From Montifringilla adamsi (Eukaryota; Chordata; Aves; Passeriformes; Passeridae): DNA of 64,000 nt. Location: NCBI GenBank assembly GCA_017590115.1, contig JAGGNK010010892.1:4516813-4580812 (forward strand). The letters run 5' to 3'. A program made the translations under genes and the position numbers. The notes below the pieces were generated by a model. It ran no database searches and was not told where the DNA came from. It worked only from the letters and a program-made list of their open reading frames with translations. The first letter of the stretch is position 1. Every line of letters starts with the position of its first letter. Positions 1-10,189 of the stretch are shown here, piece after piece.

Positions 1-154
1 GTGAGCACAAAATGGGTCATTTTTTCCATGCCTGGATGTTCTCCTTGGGGACACTTGGCTGGACTGGAGTGAGCTGTGGAGTGTTTCCTTTTGGAGGTGG
101 AAATAGCCAGATTCTGCTGGATGTCAGAGCAGAAAGATGTGTTCCTGAAGGGTT

Positions 155-460
155 TAGCACAGAGAATGGTTTGGGTTGGGAGGGACTTCTTAAAGCTCAG
201 CCCATCCCACCCCCTGCCATGGGCAGGGACACCTTCCCTGTGCCAGGCTGCTCCAAGCCCTGTCCAGCCTGGCCTTGGACACTCCCAGGGATGGAGCAGC
301 CATCCTGTGCCAGTGAACACCCTCTGAGTAAAGAATTTCCTCCTAAATCCTAACCTAAATCTCCCCTCCTGTAGTTTAAAACTTGTCCTGTCCCTGCTGG
401 TGTAAAGAGCTGCTCTCCCTCTTTTCCACAAGCCCTCTTCAAGGCTGCACGATGGTGTCC
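155..460 (-). mobile_element. CR1 LINE 3' fragment
   Basis: Reverse CR1 tail: GGTTTGGGTTGGGAGGGAC, CTGCCATGGGCAGGGACACC, AGGCTGCTCCAAGCCCTGTC, then the less conserved part to about 460. CR1 is the dominant avian non-LTR retrotransposon; this is a dead 5'-truncated copy. Confidence 0.88.
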
Positions 461-690
461 CCAGAGTCTTCTCTACTCTGTGCTGAGCCACTCCATCTCT
501 CTCAGTCTTTGTAGGACCATCAATAAAAGCAAGTGAGGGTTTTATCAAAGAGCCCCAGAAGGAACAGCTGATCCTTAATGCTTTTGGAGGGCCCACATCA
601 AGCCAGCTTTATGTTGTAGCATGATGAGGTGTTGTTTAACTCTGTTTGTTAAAATCACCAGGCAGGATTATGTGGCTGCAGGACCCCAGC
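461..690. other. Unassigned sequence between CR1 and LTR-like copy A
   Basis: No recognised repeat or coding homology; a TGTAGCATGATGAG segment near 617 may be an outer part of the LTR-like element. Confidence 0.3.
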
Positions 691-1043
691 CAGGTAATAA
701 TTAGCATTGACTCCATGATTCCAGAAGGCTGATCAATTACTATATTCTATTCTATTCTATTCTATTCCTATATCATTAAGAAACTCCTCCCCTTACAGAC
801 CATCTGATATAGATGGATCCAGTTGGTCAATGAATCCAAACACCATCACCACTGGCCAATTAAGAAATCACCCTTTGGTAAACAAATCTCTGTAACACAT
901 TCCTCATGTGCACAACAGGTGCAGCAAGTGGAGATAAGAATTGTTTCTCATTCTTTTCTCTGATCTTCTCACAGCCTTCCCCAGGACAGTGCCTGGGGAA
1001 GCTGTGTGCGTGTTGCTCTCTGTGGCCGGAGAGCTGCTGCCAC
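691..1043. mobile_element. LTR-like repeat, family 3 copy A
   Basis: Shares long near-identical segments with 60,790-61,121 in inverse orientation: ACTCCATGATTCCAGAAGG, CCAAACACCATCACCACTGG, CCAATTAAGAAATCACCCTT and CAGGTGCAGCAAGTGGAGAT. The style recalls passerine ERVK-type LTRs. Ends and true direction were not determined. A short open frame it contains also appears in the other copy and is not a gene. Confidence 0.68.
742..771. repeat. TATTC pentanucleotide microsatellite
   Basis: About five TATTC units inside the LTR-like copy A, at the place where the other family copies have a TA-rich segment. Confidence 0.85.
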
Positions 1044-2186
1044 AGGTTTATTCACCTGGTCACAGGGTAGGTCAACCCTTGATCAACCCACACTCAACCC
1101 TCCAAAGCACACTGGTGTTTGAGGGTGTCTGGGCTTGGTTTCATGGCAGCTCTGGGTCCTGGAACAAAGCAGTGCTCAGCATTAGCTCATCCCAGTACTC
1201 AGGGCAGGCCATGGCACTGGATGCTGTTTGGCCTCGATGCCCACAGCTGAGTTCTGCAGCTCCCCTTGGCATTTCTGCACAGCACTTGAGGAGAACCAGT
1301 TTGTTTGGGGAGCAGAAGGAGTTTGTTTTGTCAAACTGGCAGCTGGGCTGACAGCTCCCCCTGAATTCTGTGTCCCCAGGAGGGGGCTGGTGTGGTGATA
1401 ATCATACCAGGGTTAAAAAGGGCTTAAAGGCATTCCTGGAGAGCACCCCACAATCCAGGCTGAGAGCAGCAGAGGCATTCCCACATCCATGCTCAGCACT
1501 GCTGCTGGGGTGCGTGGGGACTGCAGGATCCAGCCAGGCCCACAGCCAGGCTGTCCCAAAGCAGCAGCACCCAGCACTGCTCCTGGACACCGCCCGTGGC
1601 CCTGACCCTGCACAGCTGCAGACAGCTCCAGAGCACTCCGAGCTCCTTGGCAGCCCCCTTGTCTTATCAGCCCCTAAGTGTTTGCCCTGGGATAACCTAC
1701 AAGAACCAAATCCCATTAAGAGCTGCCTGTCTGGGAGCTGGCTTGACTTTGCCAGGTGCAAGGGAAGAGTTTGGCTGTGAAAACCCAACGGGAGTGAAGG
1801 TTTTCCTCGAAGCTCAGCGATACAAAGCTCAGCTGGCAGTTCCTGGAGAGCCACGAGAGCCTTCTGGTCCTGCAGCTTTTCACCATTCCTCATAATTATG
1901 ATGTTTTAGGCATGAAATCTGCTCTGGGGTTTGAAGCAGCAGTGAGTATCATACACTGCCAGCATGACACTGAATGCATAGAGGGACAGGGCTGGGGGAC
2001 ACGTGGGACAGGGCTGTCACAGGAGCTTTGGGCAACACAACCCAGCAGATATTTTATCCCACATCCCTTCCTTGCTGATGGTGGGGCAGAGGTACATTTC
2101 CAAACCCCAGCAGTGCATATGGAAACACTCAGAGCACCTGGTGTGACCACAGCAGTGGTTTTGTGTATTTATAGAACCATGTCACA
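1044..2186. other. Intergenic, nothing recognised
   Basis: Moderately GC-rich. The longest open frames (about 136-163 codons on both strands) overlap each other and show no domain or conserved pattern. Confidence 0.5.
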
Positions 2187-2290
2187 CAATCACAGAAGGG
2201 TTTGGCTTGGAAGGACCTTAAAGCTCATCCCACCCCTGCCGTGGGCAGGGACACCTTCCACTGTCCCAGGCTGCTCCAAGCACAAGAGTG
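2187..2290 (-). mobile_element. CR1 LINE 3' fragment
   Basis: Reverse CR1 tail with ATCACAGAAGGGTTTGGCTT, GGAAGGACCTTAAAGCTCAT and AGGCTGCTCCAAGC. About 100 bp. Confidence 0.87.
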
Positions 2291-2559
2291 ACCATCCCTG
2301 TCTGGTGGCTGTCCAGGCCACAGAGTGTTTGGGGCTGGGAGAGCTGTGTTTTGCACATCTGTGCACCTCTGCAACAGTCTCAGGATGAAGCCTGGGAGAT
2401 GCATTTAGCTCTTTTGTTTTGGCCTTGTCTCTGTGAAAACCCTGAGGAATTGTGAGGCTGCTGTTAGTGCTCTTCCTTCCACACAGGATGGAGAGGGAGC
2501 AGACGAACACAGAGATAAAATGCTGTGGCAGGACACGTGAAAACTGCCAATGTCCCATC

Positions 2560-2688
2560 CATGAAGGCGTCCAAGGACAGGCTGGACACGGCTTGGAACA
2601 ACCTGGTTTGGTGCAAGGCGTTCCTGCCCACGGCAGCGGGAGGAATGAGCCGAACTTTAGTGTTCCTTTCAACCCAAACCATTCCAGA
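2560..2688 (+). mobile_element. CR1 LINE 3' fragment
   Basis: Forward CR1 tail, diverged: GGACAGGCTGGACACGGCTT to TTTCAACCCAAACCATTCC. It faces the copy at 2,187 head-on with about 270 bp between. Confidence 0.8.
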
Positions 2689-3297
2689 GCTGAATCAGAG
2701 GTGCAACCAACAACTGGGAGAGAGACAAACTCAAAAAAAAAAAACCTCTTTACTAAAATAATCACTGGTGAGAACGCAGCGAGGAGCTCCCAGAAGCAGA
2801 GCAGCCCCACAGCATGGGTCCCACAGCGAGGCCCAGATGACCAAAAAAGGCTGGACACGTCTGGGGGCTGAAGGCAGCGCTGCCCTTTGGGGCCAGCAGC
2901 CCAGCCCGGTTATGCAAGCGCAGGACAGAGGTTTCCGGTGATATTTGCAGTGCCCGGGCGCAGGGTCCGCCTCCCCCCACAGACCTTTGCACTCTCAGCT
3001 CGCCTGCTCAGTTCATTATCTTGCGGTTTGAAACAATACAGGAAGGATGTAGGTGTTTGCAAGAAGAGGAGGAGAAGGAGGAGGAGGGGGAAGGGAGGCA
3101 GGGAGGCTCCAGAGCTGCGGCCGGGCCGCTCCGCCAGCATCGCGTGCTCAGAGCGCTCACCCACACACTGCTCGAGGTGGTGACATCAACTGGGGACAGA
3201 ACCGAGCAGAAAAGGGTCAGGTTCCCACCAGAGCTGAACCGGGAGGGGCAGAGGAGCCCTCCTGGGTCACCCACAGTGATGGGTTATCGGTGATGTT
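2689..3297. other. Intergenic GC-rich stretch with a GGA tract
   Basis: CpG content rises between 2,880 and 3,180 and a purine tract (GAAGAGGAGGAGAAGGAGG) spans 3,061-3,098. No exon was recognised; it could be a small CpG island of an unrecognised noncoding transcript. Confidence 0.35.
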
Positions 3298-3646
3298 TTT
3301 GCCCGATGTCCTGGAGGAATGATGTATCTGGCTCCATGAATATCAGAAGGCTAATTAATTACTTTAGTATACTAATTCTATACTGTATTACACTACATCT
3401 CAACTGAATGTGCCCAATCACTCAACTGCCCAGAATCTCATGACTGCCTGCTGACCCACAGCCTGGACACGTGCTTGGCCCTGACAGCCAAGGAAACAAA
3501 ACCCCATCACCCTGGGTAAACAGTCTCCACATTGCATTCTGCTTGGGCACAACACAGGAGCAGCGAATGAGATAAGAATTGTTTTGATCATTCTGTTCTC
3601 TGCTTCTCTCACTGCTTCTCTGAGGTTCAGAGAATGTGGATCCCAC
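3298..3646. mobile_element. LTR-like repeat, family 3 diverged copy C
   Basis: Same orientation and order of motifs as copy A but more diverged: GGCTCCATGAATATCAGAAG, a TA-rich stretch, GGGTAAACAGTCTCCACATT, GAGATAAGAATTGTTTTGAT and a TTCTCTCACTGCTTCTCTG end. It probably belongs to a related subfamily. Confidence 0.55.
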
Positions 3647-4138
3647 AATGGGTGTCCTCATGGCAGCCCGGGTTCCTCTGCTGGAGGATGAACAGGGAAT
3701 GCAGCAGACAGATGAAAGTGAGGATGCTCTGTGGCTCTAATTAAACAGCTGGGAGCAGGATGAGGTGCAGGCAGCCCCCAGGCCACAGCCCAAGGTGTGC
3801 AGGAGGCCCAGCAGCGTGCAGAGAGCCTGGGCAAGAGGCTGACAGGAGCTCAGCTCCAGCAGGTCAGCCCCCACGGAATTGCCATGGGATATTTGATGAT
3901 AAAGGGATGGACGGACTGGCTCATGCTGCCCACACGGGTCCCAGGGAGCTGTGTCTGCCCTGGGCACTCCAGAAGGAGTGGGAGATCCTGAGGAGCAGAC
4001 AGAAGTGAGCACTGTAGCTCACCTGCTAACAGAGCACATCGAGGAACAGCAGCAAAGGGGTGGGAACCAGGAGCATTCTGGTCAAACCCTGCATTTCCCA
4101 CACACAGGGGAGCTCTGACATTCCTCCTAAAGCAGAAC
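3647..4138. other. Intergenic, nothing recognised
   Basis: Unique-looking sequence between two LTR-type elements; no conserved peptide seen. Confidence 0.45.
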
Positions 4139-4712
4139 TGTCCTGCTTCCAGCTGGGATGGAGTTAATTTTCCTCTCAGGAGCTGGTCAGTTCTGTGTTT
4201 TGGGCTCGGTATGAGAATAATGCTGATAACATACTGATGATTTAGTGGTTGCTAAGGAGTGCTTACCCTAAATCAAGGGCTCTGCAGTGTCTCATGCTCT
4301 GCCAGCAGGCAGGAGAAGCCAGGAGGGAGCACGGCCAGGACAGCTGATCCCAAGTGGCCAGAAGGATATTCCATAGCATAGGCCATCATGGCCAGTACAG
4401 GAACTGGGGAGGGACTGGCCAGGAGGGGCAATCACTGCTGGGAACAGGCTGGGCATCAGTCAGGGCTGGTGAGTGACTGCAGTGGGCATCACTTGTCTTT
4501 CTTGGGGTTTATTCTTGTCTCTATTTTTATTACTTCCATTTTAATTGCTGTTGTTGATGTTATATTATTATTTTACTTTGTTTCAATTATTAAACTCTTT
4601 TTATCTCGACCCCTGGGTGTTTTATTTTTCTGGTTCCCCTCCCCATCCCAGGGGTGTGGGGGAATAAGCAGCAGCTGTGTGGTGCTGAGTTACTAGCTGG
4701 GGCTAAACCACA
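4139..4712 (+). mobile_element. Solo LTR, family 2
   Basis: About 574 bp from TGTCCTGCTTCCAGCTGGGA to GGGGCTAAACCACA, with a T-rich stretch, an ATTAAA poly(A) variant near 4,586 and a following CCATCCCAGGGGTG. The layout matches a family of retroviral LTRs common in songbird genomes as I recall it. Flanks AGAAC and AGAAG could be a 5-bp target duplication with one change. No internal retroviral genes present. Confidence 0.78.
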
Positions 4713-5744
4713 AGAAGAATAAAGCCAAATATTTGGGGTTGTACATTTTGTGTACAAGAAGAAACCACACCAGTGTTATTTTGAAAACTTCATTTTGGAA
4801 AAGTACTGAATTGCTTTGTGGAAAGATACCCTCATTTTAAAAGTATTTGATGGCATTGGCATTATGTTACTGTCATATCTAAAGTTGGGCTTGTAGCAAG
4901 ACAGCAACAAATGAGCACATGAGTATTTTTTTTTCCATGGAAACCCTTCAGGACTGCACAGGCCACTGTGGCTGATGCCCAAAGTGCCAGGCATGCCATG
5001 CAGCAGCCCCTGTGCCCCCCAGCCTGGGAAAGCTGACCCCAGTCTGGGTTTCTGCATGGGGTTTTATCCCAGCCCTACAGCAGGATCACAGCACCAGAGC
5101 ACAGCCAAGGGATACTGCAGTGCCTGAGGCCAGCACACAGCCCTGGAAACCTCGGGCAGCTCAGCCCTGCCTTGGCATCCCGGGATGCTGCTGAGGGCCC
5201 CTGGCTCTGGGAAGGGAGCTGGCAGCAGTCCAGACTGGGATGTGAAAGGTGTGTGGCTGCTGCAGTGACAGCAAAGCTGTTCTCTTCAGCGGTGTTATCT
5301 CATCTATTTTGCAAATACAAATGTGATAGAAATCTGCAAAATAAGGAATATGCATTAACTTCTGAAAAGTTTTGACTACATATCATTATCTGTAATTTCA
5401 CTGCTTTGATTTGCATATTCATAAAAGAAACATGCAGCTCGAATGTGTCAAAGGCTTTCAGATGAGCACGAACAAAACCAGCAGACTTGCAGGCTCAGTG
5501 CTGAAGTAATTGCCAAGACACCTTTGCTTTCCCTGCTGTCAGAGCGATTTTGTGTCCCTGGGCTGCCAAAGCCCTTCCTTGGTCCTGCTTGGGTGAGCTC
5601 AGCCCCAGGGTGTGAGGAGGAGCTTTGGCCGGGGCTGGTGCTGGTGCCCACGGGAAAGGGAACGCTGCTGGAGAACACACGGGCCACCAGCAGAATGGCT
5701 CAGAGGCTTTCCAGCCTGGATGCTGCTTGCCCGGAGCAGCTGTG
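4713..5744. other. Intergenic, partly AT-rich, with an ATTTGCAT octamer
   Basis: AT-rich blocks at 4,740-4,935 and 5,280-5,430. The second contains GATTTGCATATTCATAAA near 5,409, an octamer-type site. No gene recognised. Confidence 0.4.
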
Positions 5745-5872
5745 GCAGTGCCCAAGGCCAGACTGGACAGGGCTGGGAGCAGCCTGGGACAGTGGAAGGT
5801 GTCCCTGCCATGGTGAGGGTTGGGCTGAGCTGTAAGGTCTCTCCCAACCCAACCATTCCATGGTTCTGTTCT
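5745..5872 (+). mobile_element. CR1 LINE 3' fragment
   Basis: Forward CR1 tail from AGTGCCCAAGGCCAGACTGG to CAACCCAACCATTCCATGG. About 128 bp. Confidence 0.88.
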
Positions 5873-6970
5873 GCTCTGAGAGGAGATGCCGGGTGGGTGG
5901 GCAGAACCCGGCAAGGTTTGGGTGCTCAGGCTGCCCGTGCCCTCCCCACCTCTATCCGTGGGCACGGTCAGGGGTGTTGTGTGTCCCTCAATTTTCAGCC
6001 AGGTGACAAAACCAAGCAAACCTGGAGCTGCTGTCCCTGCAGGCATCGGGGAGGCAGCAGCACCTGTAGAACAGCTGATAACGAGGTGATAAAAAGTGCG
6101 GGTGGCTCGGCTTTTAACTTCATTCCGTGCTTTCGAGCTGCTGAGTAGGGGAAGGCACTGCACCCTGCCACCCTCCTGCTGCTCCCGGTGTCACAGTGAT
6201 GAGATTCCAGAGCTTTTGTGGCACCCGTGGCTCGTATCTGAGTGTTTCAATCTTTAAAACACCTGAGCTACACCCTTCCCTTCCTTTTCCTCATGCCCTC
6301 CCTTCACAGAGGAAGAACTCCTGGAGGTGGGGTCCCTGGGGAGATGCAGCAGCCGGGAGCAGCCAGGATCCCACCCAGGCACTTGTGCCCAGCTCCAGCA
6401 GCACCCACTGGCTCAGACATTGTCAGGACGCTGGAGCAATGCCAGTTGCTGTCGAAGGAAAGCAGGTGTGGCAGCGGGAAAAGGGGAAAATGTTATTTTT
6501 CAATTTCCCTCTGACGTTTTTTCAGGCGGGGAGCAGTGGGGTTTTTTAACAGCAGAGAGCAAAGCAGAGCTGACAGGCTCAAATATACCCTGGTCTTCAA
6601 TGTTGATTTGGGTGGAGAGTGTGAATTTTTGCTTGCAAAAACAAAATGTTCTGGTTTTGAAAGATTAACCCTTCCCCCCTCCCAACCTGCAGAGAGTTAA
6701 CCCTCAGCATGGGGGTTTAGTTCTGGCACTAAAGCATCTCCTGCCCTAAGGCATCCCAGGTCTGGAGGGATGTCCAGACTCTGGCATCACCTCAGGAATG
6801 TCCCCCTGTCACCCTCATCCCACTGCAGCCTCCCTGGCAGCCCCAGGAGCAGCTGGTACCCCAAAATCAGCAGCTGGGGGCAAAAAGGTTCCCAGAGGCT
6901 GCAGAGCTGAGCCCTGCAAGGGGAAAGGGCTGAGCTGGACCTGCCCCACTCCGGCTGCAAAGGCTGAACA
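5873..6970. other. Intergenic, nothing recognised
   Basis: No repeat family or conserved peptide recognised up to the LTR at 6,971. Confidence 0.45.
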
Positions 6971-7428
6971 TGATGCCTCATGTTTTAGCTTTTCTATTTT
7001 TCACATTTTGTGCTGCTTTAGTGTGTAATTCTGAACTTCTTATGAGGGGATGGTGAGCTCTCTGCACAGAGAAGGGAGACAAAACAATTCCTGCTCTAGC
7101 TGGGAACCAAGGACAAATGATCCAAATCTCAGCCCCAAGAGCACAAACACCGTGGGCTGAAGAGAGAAAAACAAGCAGGATGGGACTGCATGGGCTGGAG
7201 CTGGAACTGGACAATGAACTGCAATCTGCAAATGGAGCAGAACTGATCACAGGGAGAGACCCCGTGACCCATTGTGCATTTTGGGACCATTTTGGTTCAC
7301 CCTGGGTGCAGCCCTGGCTGGGCTCTTGTGCTGCCCAAGGTGGTTCCATTGAGGCCTTTTAATAAATCCCTGCTTTATTCTTTAGCTCTGTCCAGCCTCT
7401 GCTCTAGGTCAGTCCTCACAAGGCATCC
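6971..7428 (+). mobile_element. Solo LTR, family 1 copy a
   Basis: 458 bp beginning TGATGCCTCA and ending AGGCATCC, so an 8-bp terminal inverted repeat with one change. AATAAA near position 7361 gives the direction. Flanked by a 7-bp target duplication CTGAACA (6964-6970 and 7429-7435). No gag, pol or env sequence lies next to it, so it is a solo LTR of an endogenous retrovirus left by recombination. Confidence 0.88.
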
Positions 7429-7435
7429 CTGAACA

Positions 7436-7844
7436 CGGGCTGCTGCTCCCTCTGCCTTACAGGGCTCAGCACTTTCTTTTTCCAAGCAGCTGCAAAGTCT
7501 CTCCTCTGGCCAGTGGCCACTTACTTCTGTGATACAAAAAATAAGCCTTTGCTTTTAAAGAGAAGTCTGAAAATGGAAACGCTGCATGCTCAGAAAGGAA
7601 AACCAAGCACCCAGCACTGAAGAAGTGTGACTGTAAACACAGGCTTTTCTAGTCATTCACACCATGGGTGTCATAAGTGAGGATTTCTGAACATTTATCA
7701 GCTCCAGGGTACCAGGCTCTGCCTAAAACTGCTGGTAACAGGGCCCGGAGGGTCACTGAGCAGTGAGAAACTGGGCCCAGGGACGTGCCCAGTGCAGCGG
7801 GGCTGACCTGGGTGCAGTAGGGCCTCCCTTGGCTACAAGAAGGA
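7436..7844. other. Intergenic, nothing recognised
   Basis: Short unique-looking stretch between the LTR with its target duplication and the long CR1 copy. Confidence 0.4.
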
Positions 7845-8281
7845 AATTGAGGGGTTGGAGTGTGTCCAGGGAAGGGAATGGAGCACCAGGAGGGGCTGAG
7901 GGAGCTGGGAAGGGGCTCAGCCTGGAGAAAAGGAGGCTCAGGGGGGACCTTGTGGCTCTGCACAGCTCCTGACAGGAGGGGACAGCCCCAGGCTGGGCTG
8001 TGCTCCAGGGAACAGGGACAGGAGGAGAGGGAATGGCCTCAGGCTGGGCCAGGGCAGGTTTAGACTGGATATTAGGGAACATTTCTGCATGGAAAGGGTG
8101 GTCAGGCAGTGGAACAGCTGCAGAGGGCCGTGGTGGAGTCCCCATCCCTGGAGGTTCTCAGATGTGTAGATGTGGCCCCTGGGGACGTGGGTTAGTGGTG
8201 AACACGGTCCTGCTGGGTCAGGGGTTGGACTGGATGACCTTGGAGGGCTTTTCCCACCTGGGTGGCTCCATGACTGTGGGA
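7845..8281 (+). mobile_element. CR1 LINE, longer 3' segment
   Basis: About 440 bp of forward CR1, reaching further 5' than most here: TCAGCCTGGAGAAAAGGAGG, GGGGACCTTGTGGCTCTGCA, GGTTTAGACTGGATATTAGG, CCCCATCCCTGGAGG, GGTTGGACTGGATGACCTTG and a CTGTGGGAT end. Its sequence type differs from the short tails with the GATCCCTGGAAGTGCC block, so at least two CR1 subfamilies are present. Confidence 0.9.
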
Positions 8282-9487
8282 TGCAGTGGGCAGGATGGGC
8301 TGCAGGGTGCACATCCACAGCCCAAACCTGCCCTCCCTGGCCCATGGTCCTGTTGGACCTCTGTCCTATCCACAGGGCAGGATCACCTTCCTCAACACCA
8401 GCTGCTGCTGTCCCCCTTTTCCCATTTTCTGTCTTGACCTTTTCACCTCCTTTGGCCCTTGGACAATGCCCAGGTTCTCTTATTCAGTCCCAAGTTTCCA
8501 TAAGAAGAACCCTTCACCCACTCCTACCTTTTCATGTGTCCCTGGAGCAGCTGCTCCATGGGGTCCCAGTGTGACAGGGACATTTCCTTGACACCCTTGG
8601 TAGTCCAAAAGCACAAATCTGCTGCCACAGGTGTCACATCCAGGTTCTCCAAGTCTGATCCCTGCATCTATTTTGGCCACTCACCTGTTTCCCTCATAGA
8701 TAATCACACGTGACATTTTGCAATAAATTGCAAAGAAAAGAATTCAAAAGCTTTTGTTAAAATGAACCATTTCTTTCAGATGAAAGAGTGGTTTTTTCAT
8801 TGAGCTTTTCAGCATCAGAAGGAGAAAAAAAAAGCACATTCAAGAGCTTTTGAAACCAAGAAAATTCATATTAAAGCAGCAAACAGACCAGGACTGGATA
8901 GTGGCATCAGCTGAGCTCCAACCTCCCCTCCATGGGCCCATCCCAGGACTCCAGAGGCAAAGGAAAGGATTCGATGTGCAGCTACATCCTGCAAGCCAAG
9001 GGCTTGGACAGCCACTGCTCCTCGTTCCTGCCTGAAACCAGCACTCCTGGTGCACTTTCCAACTATTTTTTGCTGGTCTTTGTGTTCCCTGAAGCTGCTT
9101 GAACCTTCAGCACTTCCATCCAGGGCTGCAGTTCATGCAGCAGAAGGAACTGGTCCAGCTGGCAGTGGGAACAATCCAAATTGTCATTTAAAAAATAATT
9201 TCCAATTTATTCCCTTCTCTGTGCAGCTTAGATGGGAGTTAAATTAATTTTTTTACACTGCCTTCATTTAATGTACACAGCTCTCTCTCTCTCTCTGCAT
9301 CACTGGAAGGAACCTATGAAAATCAGTTGAATAAACACATCTGTGCTCAGAGCCCTGCAAACACGGAGTGGGCGACTCCCAGGGGAAACCAGGGGGTTGG
9401 CAGAGTCCAGGAACAGAGCTCCAGCTGTCAGGGGCTTGAGCACATCACACCCAGAGCAAGATAATCCTAACCCTAACCACCTCCAGG
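8282..9487. other. Intergenic, AT-rich centre, short CT run
   Basis: AT-rich unique sequence at 8,700-8,890 and a (CT)n run at 9,282-9,297. A telomere-like CCTAACCCTAACC lies at 9466-9478. No gene recognised. Confidence 0.4.
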
Positions 9488-9935
9488 GATGGGGTTCCCT
9501 CTGGTGAGACCCCACCTGCAGAGCTGCTCCAGCTCCGGGGTCCCCAACGTGAGAAGGACATGGAACAGTTGGAGCAACCCAGAGGAGGCCACAAGGTTGA
9601 TTGGAGGGATTGCTGTGAAAACAGGCTGAGGGGATTGAAGTTGTTCAGCCTGGAAAAGAGAAGGTTTTGGGGTAACCTAATTGTGATCTTCCTGTGCCTG
9701 AAGGGAGCCTGCAAGAAAGAGAGAGAGAGAGACTCTTGACAGGGGCCTGCAGTGACAGGACAAGAGGGGATGGCTTCAGAGAGTGGGAGACAAAGAGTGG
9801 GTTCAGCTTGGATGTTAGGAAGAAATTCTTTACTCAGAGGGTGGTAGAACCCTGGCACAGGGTGCCCAGAGCAGCTGGGGCTGCCCCTGGATCCTGGAAG
9901 TGTCCAAGGCCAGGTTGGATGGGGCTTATGAGTGA
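9488..9935 (+). mobile_element. CR1 LINE, longer 3' segment
   Basis: Forward CR1 starting in the GGTGAGACCCCACCTGCAGA block, through CCCAGAGGAGGCCACAAGG, GGATGTTAGGAAGAAATTC and CTGGCACAGGGTGCCCAGAG to GGATGGGGCTT. It contains a short (GA)n at about 9,718-9,732. The 3' terminus is missing. Confidence 0.88.
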
Positions 9936-10082
9936 CCTCAGAGCTCTGATGGTCCTCTTGGAAGAGGACAGGGCCAGGAACTGCTCCCATTGCTCTGGAG
10001 AATCAACCAAAGGTTTCAACCAAAGGCTTATGGACTTTTCTGCTTGGAGAAACATGACGGCACTTTCTCTGTGGGTGCCAAC

Positions 10083-10189
10083 AAGGAAGGAGGGAAGGAA
10101 AGAGGGAAGGTGGGAAGGAAGGAAGGCGGGAAGGAAGGAAGGAAGGATGGAAGGAAGGAAGGAAGGAAGGAAGGAAGGAAGGAAGGAGA
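10083..10189. repeat. GGAA/AAGG microsatellite
   Basis: About 107 bp of AAGG repeats on the plus strand with a few GGG and TGG interruptions in its left half and a pure run of about 45 bp on the right. It starts about 150 bp past the CR1 copy at 9,488-9,935. The open frames across it have no meaning. Confidence 0.95.

Noticed and set aside
941..1351. 136-codon frame starting MFLILFSDLLTAF
   Set aside because: The same peptide start recurs at the LTR-like copy near 60.9 kb, so it belongs to the repeat, not to a gene.
4388..4696. 102-codon hydrophobic 'membrane protein'
   Set aside because: It lies wholly inside a solo LTR, and its hydrophobic part is translation of the T-rich section.
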